Assembly: GCA_014873095.1 (NCBI GenBank)
Contig: CP050848.1
Coordinates: 1,364,001-1,428,000, forward strand
Direction of reading: 5' to 3'
From: Planctomycetales bacterium ZRK34
GTDB taxonomy: Bacteria > Planctomycetota > Phycisphaerae > Phycisphaerales > Zrk34
Length of the DNA stretch: 64,000 nucleotides
Of the stretch, positions 44,882 to 53,195 are shown one piece after another (positions within the stretch are counted from its first letter, which is position 1; every line of letters begins with the position of its first letter). The position numbers and the translations under genes are program-made. The notes beneath the pieces are model-generated. The model saw only the letters and a program-made list of their open reading frames with translations. It was not told the DNA's origin and ran no database searches.

Positions 44882-45883
44882 ATGTGGTGTCAACGGATTT
44901 GCGTGGGGCTGGTGTTGTGCGGCGTGCTGGGGCTGGGCGCGCGGGGGCTGGGGGGTGAGCCTCGGCCGATCATCGAGCGGTTGGGGCCTTCACCGAAGGA
45001 GGCGGGGTTTCGGATGGAGGGGTATTTCGTCTGGGGCGGGTCGTTGATCAAGGTGGACGGGGAGTATCACCTGTTCGCATCGCGCTGGCCGAAGACGTCG
45101 AGCTTTCCGGCGGGGTATCGCAAGCATTCGGAGATCGTCCACGCCACGGCGGACCATCCGCTGGGGCCCTACCGGTTTCAAGAAGTCGTGCTGGCGGGGC
45201 GCGGCGGCGACTGGTGGGACGGGAAGATGTGCCACAACCCGAAGATCGTGCAGTCGGGCGACACCTACGTGCTGTATTACATCGGGTCGGCACGCGGCAG
45301 CGGGCTGCGCAAGTGCGGGTATGCGTGGTCAAAGTCGATCGACGGGCCGTGGCGGCGGTGTGATCAGCCGTTGCCCTTTGGGGAAGACCACAACAACCCC
45401 GGGCCTTACATCCACGACGACGGGCGCGTGATCGTGGCGTTCCGCGATCGGGAGCTTAAATCGTTCATCGCCACGGCCGACCGCTTCGACGGGACGTATC
45501 ACGTGGCGGCGAGCGATCTGTTTCCGGGCGTTCGCGTGGAGGACTTCGATCTGTTTCGACTGGGCGGCAAGTATCACATGGTGACCGAAGACAACGCGGG
45601 GAAGTTCACCGGGCATGAGCGCTACGGCGCGCACCTGGTTTCCGATGATGGGCTGAAGTGGGCCCCGCACGATCCGGTCTGCGCTTACACGCACACGCTG
45701 ACGTGGACCGACGGTTCAACCACCGAAGCCACCCGGCGCGAGCGGCCGGAACTTTTCAACGCCAACGCCGATCGCAAAGGCAACGGGCAGCCGACCCACC
45801 TGCTGACGGCGGTGCTGGTCGATGGTGATACGTGGTGTCACGTTCAACCGATCGCTCCGGCGGAGGATCAGCCGAGTCGGTGA
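44882..45883 (+). CDS. Secreted GH43-like glycoside hydrolase
   Basis: A 333-residue protein with a signal peptide (MWCQRICVGLVLCGVLGLGARG). The body has the five-bladed propeller look of glycosyl hydrolase family 43/DUF377-like enzymes: YFVWGGSLIKVDGEYHLFASRW, GDWWDGKMCHNPKIVQSGDTYVLYY, NNPGPYIHDDGRVIVAF, VRVEDFDLFRLGGKYHMVTED. The Asp/Glu residues at blade starts could be catalytic. ATG 44882 is chosen for the GGAGG eight bases upstream and because it starts the signal peptide; earlier ATGs in frame are less likely. Substrate unknown; the neighbours suggest a sulfated polysaccharide. Confidence 0.8.
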   Translation: MWCQRICVGLVLCGVLGLGARGLGGEPRPIIERLGPSPKEAGFRMEGYFVWGGSLIKVDGEYHLFASRWPKTSSFPAGYRKHSEIVHATADHPLGPYRFQEVVLAGRGGDWWDGKMCHNPKIVQSGDTYVLYYIGSARGSGLRKCGYAWSKSIDGPWRRCDQPLPFGEDHNNPGPYIHDDGRVIVAFRDRELKSFIATADRFDGTYHVAASDLFPGVRVEDFDLFRLGGKYHMVTEDNAGKFTGHERYGAHLVSDDGLKWAPHDPVCAYTHTLTWTDGSTTEATRRERPELFNANADRKGNGQPTHLLTAVLVDGDTWCHVQPIAPAEDQPSR

Positions 45884-45904
45884 ATGCGGCGCGTGAGCAA
45901 TGAA

Positions 45905-45935
45905 AAACACTGGCGGGCGAGCCGCCAGTGGCATC
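45905..45935 (-). terminator. Palindromic terminator (ACTGGCGG family) of the gene at 45962
   Basis: CACTGGCGG and CCGCCAGTG form a 9-bp stem; on the minus strand TTTTTCATT follows. The palindrome belongs to a family repeated at 50625-50717 and 59888-59957. Confidence 0.75.
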
Positions 45936-45961
45936 GTGTTTTTGTGCGGTGAATTTGTGTT

Positions 45962-46735
45962 TTAAGCGCGGCGGCGGATGAGCATGAGGCCGGTCATGGC
46001 CAGCAGACTCAGCGAGGCGGGCTCGGGAATGGCCAGGGCGAGGCCGGCGGTGATGGGGTCCCACCCGGCGCCCGCGTCGAAGAAGCGGAGGCCGTCGACG
46101 CCGGTGAGTGTTCCGACATCGCCGGTGAAGTCGTCGAGGGTGAAGGCGACGCCGCGGACACCGACGTCGGATAGCGCGTTGGTCGGAGCGAACTGGATAT
46201 TGAAGAGCGCAGTTTGCGGGCCGTAGTCACCGGGGTTGATCGTCAGCGACCACGTGCCGATGGGCGAGCCGGCCGCCAGGGGGATCACGACGACATCGTC
46301 ACCGGCCTGGCCGGAGGTGTTCAACTCGTACATGAACAGCAGACCTGCGTGGCCGGCGGCGAGCGTCGTGGGCAGATCGTAGTCGACGGTGGTGGCGTTG
46401 GCTTTGCCCTGGGTCAGGTACGGCGAGGAGAGTTTGTCGAGCACATAAGCGGTGGTGACCGTGCCGGGGACGGGGGTCGTTTCGGCAACGAAAGGTTGCG
46501 AGTTGTTGTTGACGGCGACGGCTTCGAAGTGGGTCAGCGTGTCATACACGGTCGAGCCCACGGTAAAGCTGGTCAGCTCGGCGTCGACGGTGTCGACATT
46601 GGTCAAGGCGGGCGAAGTCGTGCTCGACGCGATGGGTGCGGCCGACGCAACGGTTTGCCACCCGCCGATCAGCATCACCACCACAGCCACAACGATCCGA
46701 AAGACAATCCGATTCCGCTTGATCATGATGTTCAT
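45962..46735 (-). CDS. PEP-CTERM surface protein
   Basis: A 257-residue protein: signal peptide (FRIVVAVVVMLIGGWQTVASA after a basic start), beta-rich body and the sorting tail IPEPASLSLLAMTGLMLIRRRA. The body has STVYDTLTHFEAVAVNNNSQPF and GVRGVAFTLDDFTGDVGTLTG, weakly like the paralogous group of 22478/38575/50950. There is an ATG in frame nine bases later (MIKRNR). It has its own terminator. The function is unknown. Confidence 0.78.
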   Translation of the reverse strand: MNIMIKRNRIVFRIVVAVVVMLIGGWQTVASAAPIASSTTSPALTNVDTVDAELTSFTVGSTVYDTLTHFEAVAVNNNSQPFVAETTPVPGTVTTAYVLDKLSSPYLTQGKANATTVDYDLPTTLAAGHAGLLFMYELNTSGQAGDDVVVIPLAAGSPIGTWSLTINPGDYGPQTALFNIQFAPTNALSDVGVRGVAFTLDDFTGDVGTLTGVDGLRFFDAGAGWDPITAGLALAIPEPASLSLLAMTGLMLIRRRA

Positions 46736-46892
46736 CGCTCTTGCCTCTGCCCGGGAAATGGAGCCGGGTTTTCACCTTCCGCTCGCAAGGGATCGACATA
46801 CGCCCCGCGGACCAATCAGTATAAAACACCCTGCGGAGACTGACAATGTTTTTTTCAGGCAACGGGGAAGCACCGACCCCGCCTTGGGCAGG

Positions 46893-47255
46893 TCACCAGG
46901 TTTCACCGCCGAAGAAGAACTGCTCGCGGGTGATCAGGTCGTTTTTGACGGTGTAGACGGTGATTTCGTTGAGGGTTTCACGCTGGCCGGTGGCTTTGCG
47001 GGTGATCTCGAAGGTGGTCTGCGTGGCGAACTGATCGGGCGCGCAGTAGAACGGCCCGCGAACGGTTTCGCCATGAATCTCGACGCCGGCCGCCCAGCGT
47101 TCGGACTTCTGAATCACCGGCGTCTTGCCGACGGTTTGCTGCCCGGTCGGCTCGACAGACACAATCTCGGGATCGTACATCGTGTGCATGACATCAAAAT
47201 TTTTCAGCTGATTGCATAACTCAACGACGCGCTCGGCGACGGACTGAAGACTCAT
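46893..47255 (-). CDS. SnoaL-like/NTF2-fold protein
   Basis: A 120-residue protein with the cone-shaped NTF2 fold pattern: an N-terminal helix (SVAERVVELCNQLKNFDVMHTMYDPEIVSVEP), middle strand WAAGVEIHGETVRGPFYCAPDQF and strands FEITRKATGQRETLNEITVYTVKNDLITREQFFFG. This matches SnoaL-like polyketide-cyclase-type proteins, a broad group with many small-molecule functions. ATG 47255 gives the standard length of the family; the open frame continues to 47522 without signal. It is divergent from the sulfatase at 47431. Confidence 0.78.
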   Translation of the reverse strand: MSLQSVAERVVELCNQLKNFDVMHTMYDPEIVSVEPTGQQTVGKTPVIQKSERWAAGVEIHGETVRGPFYCAPDQFATQTTFEITRKATGQRETLNEITVYTVKNDLITREQFFFGGETW

Positions 47256-47430
47256 CGACAGGCTCCCAGGATGGTGTTGATCGACGGGCGACCGGCCGGC
47301 TGCGTCGGCGATCGATGCGTCGGGTTTGACGATTATAGGCCGACCGTGAATCCCGCGGATCGACTGCATGCGATCGGCGGCGAGTCGCGTTAGGATGAGT
47401 GACGACAAAAACACTAAAAAGGACTCACGC

Positions 47431-48915
47431 ATGAAACGATCGATCTGGCTGGCGGCTGCGATGTGCCTGATGATGGGGCTCGGCGCGACCGCCGCGAAAA
47501 AGAACGTCGTGCTGATCGTCACCGACGACCAGGGCGTTGACTCGCTGGGCTGCTACGGCAATCCCGTGATCAAAACCCCGAACATGGACGCCCTGGCCGC
47601 CGACGGTACGCGCTTTCAGTGGGCCTTTGCCACGACCGCTTCGTGCTCTGCCAGCCGCTCGGTGATTCTGACCGGCCTGCACAACCACGCCAACGGGCAG
47701 TACGGCCACACCCACCACTACCACAAGTTCTCCACCTACGACAACATCGTCTCGCTGCCGGTGTACCTGGCGGCGGCGGGCTATCGCACGGCCCGCATCG
47801 GCAAGTATCACGTGGCGCCGGAAGAGGTGTACCACTTCGACGTCGCGCTGAAAGGCAACTCGCGCCACCCGGTGCAGATGGCGGACAACTCCAAAGACTT
47901 CATCAACGAAGCCTCGGACAAACCGTTCTTTCTGTACTTCTGCACGTCGGACCCGCACCGCGGAAACGGCGTCGTCAAAGACCACCCGCTGAAGCCCGAC
48001 TCCTTCGGCAACAACGGCAACTACCCGGGCATCAAGACCGTCGAGTACGACGAGAAAGATGTGATCGTGCCGGGCTTTCTGCCGGACACACCCGAGTGCC
48101 GCGCGGAGTTGGCGCAGTACTACCAATCCGTCTCGCGGATCGATCAGGGCCTGGGCCGACTGATCGGCTACCTCAAAGAGGCCGGCGTGTATGACGACAC
48201 GCTGATCATCTACATCTCCGACCACGGCATCGCCATGCCGGGCGCCAAGACGACGGTCTACGACGGCGGGCTGCGCGCCCCCTGCCTGGTGCGCAATCCC
48301 TACCTCGACAAGCGCGGCGTCGTCAGCGAAGCGATGGTGTCATGGGTCGACCTGACGCCGACCATTCTCGACTTCGCCGGGGCGCTCGACGAAGACGGCT
48401 CCGTCAAATCGGAGATCATGAAGCAGATCGACAAGCCGCGCGTGACGAATCAGAACACGCGCGACACCAAGCCCGGCCGCTTCCATGGTCGCTCGTTTCT
48501 TTCGATACTCGACAAGACCCAGGCCATGGGCTGGGACCACATCAATGCCTCGCATACGTTTCACGAGATTCAGATGTACTACCCGATGCGCGTGGTGCGC
48601 GATCAGAAGTTCAAGCTGATCTGGAACATCGCCCACGAGTTGCCTTACCCCTTCGCCTCGGACCTGTGGCGGGCGGCCACGTGGCAGGCCCAGTACGCCA
48701 AGGGCATGGACGCGCCCTACGGAAAGACCACCGTCGGCCGCTACATCCACCGCCCCGAGTTTGAGCTGTTCGACATCCAGAAAGATCCCTATGAAGGCAA
48801 CAACCTCTCCGGCGACGCCGACTACACCTCCGTGCTCGAAAACATGAAAGCCCAGCTCAAGGCCTTTCAGAAGCGCACCGACGACCCGTGGACCATGAAG
48901 TGGAACTACGAGTAA
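47431..48915 (+). CDS. Secreted sulfatase (S1 family) with C-x-A-x-R active site
   Basis: A 494-residue protein with a signal peptide (MKRSIWLAAAMCLMMGLGATAA) and the alkaline-phosphatase-like fold: NVVLIVTDDQGVDSLGCYGN (metal Asp pair), SCSASRSVILTG (active-site Cys in C-x-A-x-R instead of C-x-P-x-R), RIGKYHVAP (Lys/His) and IIYISDHGIAMPGAKTTVYDGG (Asp-His metal ligands). The Cys must become formylglycine. Members with this heparan N-sulfatase-like layout act on sulfated sugars. A Pro to Ala change in the signature could affect maturation. It is a single gene with good RBS (AAAGGA). Confidence 0.88.
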   Translation: MKRSIWLAAAMCLMMGLGATAAKKNVVLIVTDDQGVDSLGCYGNPVIKTPNMDALAADGTRFQWAFATTASCSASRSVILTGLHNHANGQYGHTHHYHKFSTYDNIVSLPVYLAAAGYRTARIGKYHVAPEEVYHFDVALKGNSRHPVQMADNSKDFINEASDKPFFLYFCTSDPHRGNGVVKDHPLKPDSFGNNGNYPGIKTVEYDEKDVIVPGFLPDTPECRAELAQYYQSVSRIDQGLGRLIGYLKEAGVYDDTLIIYISDHGIAMPGAKTTVYDGGLRAPCLVRNPYLDKRGVVSEAMVSWVDLTPTILDFAGALDEDGSVKSEIMKQIDKPRVTNQNTRDTKPGRFHGRSFLSILDKTQAMGWDHINASHTFHEIQMYYPMRVVRDQKFKLIWNIAHELPYPFASDLWRAATWQAQYAKGMDAPYGKTTVGRYIHRPEFELFDIQKDPYEGNNLSGDADYTSVLENMKAQLKAFQKRTDDPWTMKWNYE

Positions 48916-49217
48916 CCCACTGATATGACGCCGGTTGCAACGACACAACCGAGGCTTTGCCGCGATTGATCGGCAGGCCCAAATGCCGGGGAATCCCGGA
49001 TAATATTCCTTGACCCGATCGCCGCCGCGAGTCATACTGATATCAGCGTAGTCAGACGAATTTCAACAACTCAACGAAGCGATCGGGGCGCTTCAGGTGA
49101 CGCATCTGTTTGCATGGATGGATTGCATTGATCGATCCGCTGCGCGGCCACAGACCAGGCCCGCGTCAGCCATGCCGGTGCGCCACTCAAGTCCGCACGA
49201 CTTCAAGGAGAACGGAT
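48916..49217. other. Gene-free stretch with a possible promoter
   Basis: About 300 bp. A small inverted repeat (CGGTTG/CAACCG near 48936) and the promoter-like pair at 49010-49038 are the only features I can support. Confidence 0.5.
49010..49038 (+). promoter_or_regulatory. Sigma-70-like promoter for the gene at 49218
   Basis: TTGACC (49010-49015) and CATACT (49033-49038) are separated by 17 bp. They lie about 180 bp upstream of the start codon in the right direction. Confidence 0.4.
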
Positions 49218-50111
49218 ATGCAAAAATCAACCTTCATGCTGACCGCCCTGCTCGGCGCGCTGTTGACCACCGCGCCCGCATCGGCAGCGATCGTCACATC
49301 GGACCTTCAACTCCACTTCGACGCCGGTTCACTGACCGGGCTCAGCAACGGCGACGATGTCAGCACATGGGATGACTCCAGCGGCAACAACCGCGATGCG
49401 AACAACGTCATCAACACCGCCCCGAGCTACGTCGATGCGGCCAACGGATTCAACAGCCTGCCGGCGGTCCACTTCAACGGAGCCACCGGCGTCGAGGGTT
49501 TGTCCGGTACATTTATCGGCAACGAGTTCAGCCTGAACAACGCCAGCATCGTGGTGGTCTACCGCTCGAACTCGACCGCTTCGGGTGGTGAAACCGTCAT
49601 CTCGCTGGATCAGAACGGCGGTACGGAAAACGGCACCAACAAAGGCTTCGTCTACCTCAACCGCTACGCCAACGACACGCTGTTCGCCACCTACGATGGC
49701 AGCTCCGGCGACAACGGCGGCTCGCAGGACCTTGGGCCGAACAACTACTCCTCGGGCGACCTGTTCATCTTCACATCCACGTGGCAGTCACCGAGCACCG
49801 TGACACTGCGGGCGTTGGGTGACAACACGTTTGAAGACAATACCTACACAGACACCGGCGTGTCGCAGACGATCGAGCGCTTCACGCTCGGCGTGCTGAA
49901 CAACGGCACATCCGCCCCGCTTCGCGATGCGGATGTGTTCGAGATTCTCGTCTACAACACCGCGCTGACCGACAGCCAGATCAGGGCCAACGAGTTCGCC
50001 CTGACCAGCAAGTACGGCATCACCTACGCCCTGCCCGAACCCTCGACCGGCGCGATGCTGTTGCTTGCATTAAGCGGCCTGGCCGCCCGGCGTCAACGCC
50101 GCAACGACTAA
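49218..50111 (+). CDS. LamG-domain PEP-CTERM surface protein
   Basis: A 297-residue protein. After a signal peptide (MQKSTFMLTALLGALLTTAPASA) comes a concanavalin-like LamG domain: LQLHFDAGSLTGLSNGDDVSTWDDSSGNN, SIVVVYRSNS, FEILVYNTALTDSQIRANEFALTSKYGI. The C-terminus is the sorting signal LPEPSTGAMLLLALSGLAARRQRR. Proteins of this kind are exported and exposed on the cell surface, where LamG modules usually bind polysaccharide. ATG 49218 has AAGGAG upstream; the open frame to 49110 is not used. It is more distantly related to the LamG triplet at 53196-55983. Confidence 0.85.
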   Translation: MQKSTFMLTALLGALLTTAPASAAIVTSDLQLHFDAGSLTGLSNGDDVSTWDDSSGNNRDANNVINTAPSYVDAANGFNSLPAVHFNGATGVEGLSGTFIGNEFSLNNASIVVVYRSNSTASGGETVISLDQNGGTENGTNKGFVYLNRYANDTLFATYDGSSGDNGGSQDLGPNNYSSGDLFIFTSTWQSPSTVTLRALGDNTFEDNTYTDTGVSQTIERFTLGVLNNGTSAPLRDADVFEILVYNTALTDSQIRANEFALTSKYGITYALPEPSTGAMLLLALSGLAARRQRRND

Positions 50112-50316
50112 CGCCCGTCGTATCAAAACGACCACCTCGTTGTCATGGCCGCCGGGGCAACATGACACGCATACGACACACTGCGCCCTATTCGCAAAGT
50201 GTCACAACGCACGGCGCCGTGCCTGCGACACATCCGACATGGGCCGCGCCTTGAACATCCACCTTCTACCAATCGCAGAAAATACTCGGGCCTTTGTGTA
50301 AGCCCGAACGCGGCAT

Positions 50317-50382
50317 TGTGGCACAGCCGCCCCCGGCTGTGCGGGCGACGACTACAGCACAGCCGAGGGCGGCTGTGCCACA
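50317..50382. repeat. Inverted repeat with 25-bp arms
   Basis: TGTGGCACAGCCGCCCCCGG (start of the left arm, 50317-50341) is matched by the right arm at 50358-50382 with one difference. The 16-bp spacer is GCGGGCGACGACTACA approx. It is typical of a REP/BIME-type element. Confidence 0.8.
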
Positions 50383-50523
50383 GGTTCGCGGCCGCTCACC
50401 TTCTGCGGCCCGAACCTTTTCCGTGTCGGACATGATCGCCAGTTCGCCCCCTTTTCCGCCTTCGACGCCCCCTGCATCACACCCCGAACATCAACGCGCC
50501 CCGCACATCAACGCGCCCCGCAC

Positions 50524-50577
50524 AAAGATCAAATATATGTTATATGAAAAATATTATATATCATATATTTGATCTTT
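50524..50577. repeat. AT-rich palindrome with 22-bp arms
   Basis: AAAGATCAAATATATGTTAT (start of left arm, 50524-50545) pairs with the arm at 50556-50577, 21 of 22 positions. It is almost pure A and T inside a GC-rich region. Confidence 0.85.
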
Positions 50578-50624
50578 CCAGCGCCGGGCATTAGAGCGTT
50601 TTCAGTTTTGATGTGGCAGCAGGT

Positions 50625-50717
50625 GGCACTGGCGGCTTGTCCGCCAGTGTTATGCCTCGTACTGGTGGCTTGTCCGTCAGTGTTCGGCCCCGCACTGGCG
50701 GGCGAGCCGCCAGTGCC
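50625..50717. repeat. ACTGGCGG-family palindromes, three units
   Basis: GGCACTGGCGGCTTGTCCGC..., ACTGGTGGCTTGTCCGTCAGT and GCACTGGCGGGCGAGCCGCC... lie one after another, each a stem-loop with an 8-10-bp stem. The same unit occurs at 45908-45930 and twice at 59888-59957. Confidence 0.8.
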
Positions 50718-50890
50718 ATCTGCTACAAGTAAAATGAATCTACGCTGGAGGCGGTTCGATCTGGCGGGCGGCAGCCTGCGGACTGCGAGTTTCCGCTCGC
50801 GGCGATCACATGGTCATGATTGACGCATCATGCTCCAAGAGTCATCGTTCAGATGCGATTTCAAACAAGAGCCTGCCGCCGAAGTAAAAT

Positions 50891-50923
50891 AAACCCCGTG
50901 CATGTTGAACATGCACGGGGTTT
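50891..50923 (-). terminator. Intrinsic terminator of the gene at 50950
   Basis: AAACCCCGTGCATGTT pairs with AACATGCACGGGGTTT over 15-16 bp around a single base; on the minus strand ATTTTAC follows. Confidence 0.75.
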
Positions 50924-50949
50924 GAATTGTGTGGCTGGTTGCGATCGGC

Positions 50950-51720
50950 TCAGGCGCGACGGCGGCGGCGGATGAGCATGAGGCTGGACAGGCCCAACAG
51001 GCTCAGTGAGGCCGGTTCGGGAACCACGCCCACGGGCAGACCGGCGACATACACGAAATCGATCGTGTCACCGCTGAGCGCGGCGCCCATCTGGAACGAG
51101 CTGATCGAAGCGCCCAGGGCGATGCCGAAGTCGCTGAGGTCGATGATGTAGGCGAACAGCGCCTGGGTGGGATCGGAGTTCTTGGTGAACGCGGTGGTTT
51201 CCAGTTCGGTGAGCGAATCCACATCGCCGGTCGTTCCGCTGTACACATCGGCGGAGACGGCGCCGAGCACCGGGCCATCGGAGGCGATGTTCAGCGCGAT
51301 GCCGTTGATGAACGCGCGGAGCGTATCGCCGGACTCGTTGGACGGATCAATTTCGAAGACGACCAGGTCGGCGCCTTCGCTGTTGACCAGCGGGGTGGCG
51401 AGATCGAAAGACATCTTGTCGCCGCCGCGGTCGGGGTTGATGATGCCGGTGTCCACGCGGTTGTCTTCGATCAGTGTTGCGCGGCTGCCGGGCGCGGGGA
51501 CCGACCCGCCGTTGCTGACCAGCAGAACACCCGAGGCGCCGTTGAAGGCGGTCAGGTCAACGTCGATCAGGTCCGTTTCGTTGTAGACATAGGCCGTGCC
51601 GTTGCGATCCACGGTGACGGTTTCCAGGACGAAGCCCGTTTGCGTGATGCCGGTCACGCCAGCCTGCACGCCGGCGGACACCGCGAACAGAATCATCAGG
51701 GCAAAGAGTTTTCTGAGCAT
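50950..51720 (-). CDS. PEP-CTERM surface protein
   Basis: A 256-residue protein: signal peptide (MLRKLFALMILFAVSAGVQA), beta body and sorting tail VPEPASLSLLGLSSLMLIRRRRRA. The body shows ATLIEDNRVDTGIINPDRGG, GADLVVFEIDPSN and IIDLSDFGIALGASISSFQMG, which aligns with segments of 22478-23203 and 38575-39411. These three (and perhaps 45962) form a paralogous family of exosortase substrates spread over the window. The start is supported by GAGAAAACC upstream. Function unknown. Confidence 0.8.
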   Translation of the reverse strand: MLRKLFALMILFAVSAGVQAGVTGITQTGFVLETVTVDRNGTAYVYNETDLIDVDLTAFNGASGVLLVSNGGSVPAPGSRATLIEDNRVDTGIINPDRGGDKMSFDLATPLVNSEGADLVVFEIDPSNESGDTLRAFINGIALNIASDGPVLGAVSADVYSGTTGDVDSLTELETTAFTKNSDPTQALFAYIIDLSDFGIALGASISSFQMGAALSGDTIDFVYVAGLPVGVVPEPASLSLLGLSSLMLIRRRRRA

Positions 51721-52065
51721 GGTTTTCTCCAGTGCATTTGCAGATGTCACAGCAACCGCCCTGCCGGCGTGGCACGACAGCAGCCTTGTTTTCCGTACAA
51801 ACCCAAACACGACATCCAACGACATGATGCCTCGATGAAATAATTGCAAATCACGCGCCGGGGATTCCCGTACGAGCCCCAAAGCGGGTCGCCAACGCGC
51901 CATAATGCACGACAACCTGCTGCCAATACAACAGTTGCTGATGCGCAAAATAATGTTTACTCAACGCATTGTGCGGCCTGAGGGGGTTCCGGTTATGCGG
52001 GTTGACGCAGCCGGACAGTCCTGAATTGGCCCCTGTGTTGTGCCAGAACTGCACAAACTGACAGA
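51721..52065. other. Gene-free stretch
   Basis: About 345 bp between two minus-strand surface protein genes. I see no conserved open frame, repeat or clear terminator. Confidence 0.5.
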
Positions 52066-52866
52066 TCAGCGACGGCGGATGAGCATGAGGCTCGACACGG
52101 CCAGCAAGCTGAAGGCCGCAGGCTCGGGGACAGGCGTGGCGGTGAGCTGAACATCATCGAAATCGACTTCGAGGTCGTAGGTTTCGGGATTGGTCAGCGA
52201 GTTGTCGAGTTGGTTGAGGTTGATCAGGCGGATGGTGAGGTTTTCACCTTCGCCCAGGGGGCTTGACCCGGAGGTGTAGCTGAGGGTGGTCGGGGCGAAG
52301 GTGCCTTCGGGGATGGAGCCGGCCAGGGAATTGTCGTCGACGGCCAGCAGCGTATCGCCGGCCAGCAGTTCCACGCGATAGCCGGGGAAACCGTCCAGCG
52401 GGAAGTAATCCCCGGAAACGCTGTAGCCGGCGGCGATGTTGCCGATGAGGACGGACAATTCGTAGTGGGTGTTGGGCGCAAGCGTATCGGAAAGGGTCTG
52501 GTACAGACCGTAGGCCCCTTCGCCGGCTGAACCGTTGTAGTTGAAGGCGATTCCGACACGCACGCCCTGCGGCGCGCCGGCGGGGAAAAACTCGATCACA
52601 TCCGGCGGCGCGGGATCGGTAGGCGTGAGCGTACCGACGAAGTAGGTCGGGCCGGCCCCACCGGCGGTGATGTTGCCGGGATCGTAAAGCGACCAGCCGT
52701 TGGGGGCCCCGAAGGTGAACTCGTTAAACGGCGACTGGCCGGAAATATCTTCGAAGCCGGGGTTGGCCACGGTCAACGGCGCCGCCGAAGCGATAGCAGT
52801 CACAACAAACGCCACAATGATGAACATCGCGCCGGTGGCGGCGCGTGCGCGGGAACCCATATGCAT
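52066..52866 (-). CDS. PEP-CTERM surface protein with carbohydrate-binding-like domain
   Basis: A 266-residue protein: signal peptide (ATGAMFIIVAFVVTAIASA), then a domain with NPGFEDISGQSPFNEFTFGAPNGWSLY, GVRVGIAFNYNG, YGLYQTLSDTLAPNTHYELSVLIGN and LEVDFDDVQLTA. This is the pattern of galactose-binding-like modules in planctomycete exported proteins (NPGFE start, LxNTxYxLxVxVG centre, DDVxLT end). The C-terminus is VPEPAAFSLLAVSSLMLIRRR. It probably sits on the surface and binds sugar. Confidence 0.82.
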   Translation of the reverse strand: MHMGSRARAATGAMFIIVAFVVTAIASAAPLTVANPGFEDISGQSPFNEFTFGAPNGWSLYDPGNITAGGAGPTYFVGTLTPTDPAPPDVIEFFPAGAPQGVRVGIAFNYNGSAGEGAYGLYQTLSDTLAPNTHYELSVLIGNIAAGYSVSGDYFPLDGFPGYRVELLAGDTLLAVDDNSLAGSIPEGTFAPTTLSYTSGSSPLGEGENLTIRLINLNQLDNSLTNPETYDLEVDFDDVQLTATPVPEPAAFSLLAVSSLMLIRRR

Positions 52867-53195
52867 GTGTCGAGCCTTTCTTTCTTCGGCTGCTCCAACA
52901 GCCGAGCCGAGCATACCAGCAACGGCTGAAGGTCGAAACAAAAACTTTCGCCACCGGGCCTGGGGCGGACATCCAGCGGGGGGCAAAATACCCTGCATGG
53001 CCACCTGCAAAGCATTCTGAAGTCGACATTTAACAAAATCACCCCGATCCCCCGGAGATTTCCGATTCCGGCGTGATATTTCGCCGGGATGTGGTACTAC
53101 ATCAGTCAGGTATTGCCATGATTGTGCGCCGAGGTTTGAGGCGCTTGAGGCGTGAATATTCACGAAGACCATAAAAGCGGGAAAGGAACTGAGAT
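52867..53195. other. Gene-free divergent spacer
   Basis: About 330 bp between divergent genes at 52866 and 53196, so it should hold promoters in both directions. The only clear element is the palindrome at 53151-53164. Confidence 0.5.
53151..53164. promoter_or_regulatory. Perfect 14-bp palindrome, possible operator
   Basis: CGTGAATATTCACG is a perfect palindrome 32 bp before the ATG at 53196. It could be a regulator binding site for the LamG gene series; no sigma-type promoter was located with confidence. Confidence 0.4.

Larger units (their letters stand above)
50112..50949. other. Gene-free stretch rich in palindromes
   Basis: About 840 bp without a credible gene. It contains a palindrome with 25-bp arms (50317-50382), an AT-rich palindrome (50524-50577), three units of the ACTGGCGG family (50625-50717), and the terminator at 50891-50923. 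These are listed separately. Confidence 0.6.
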
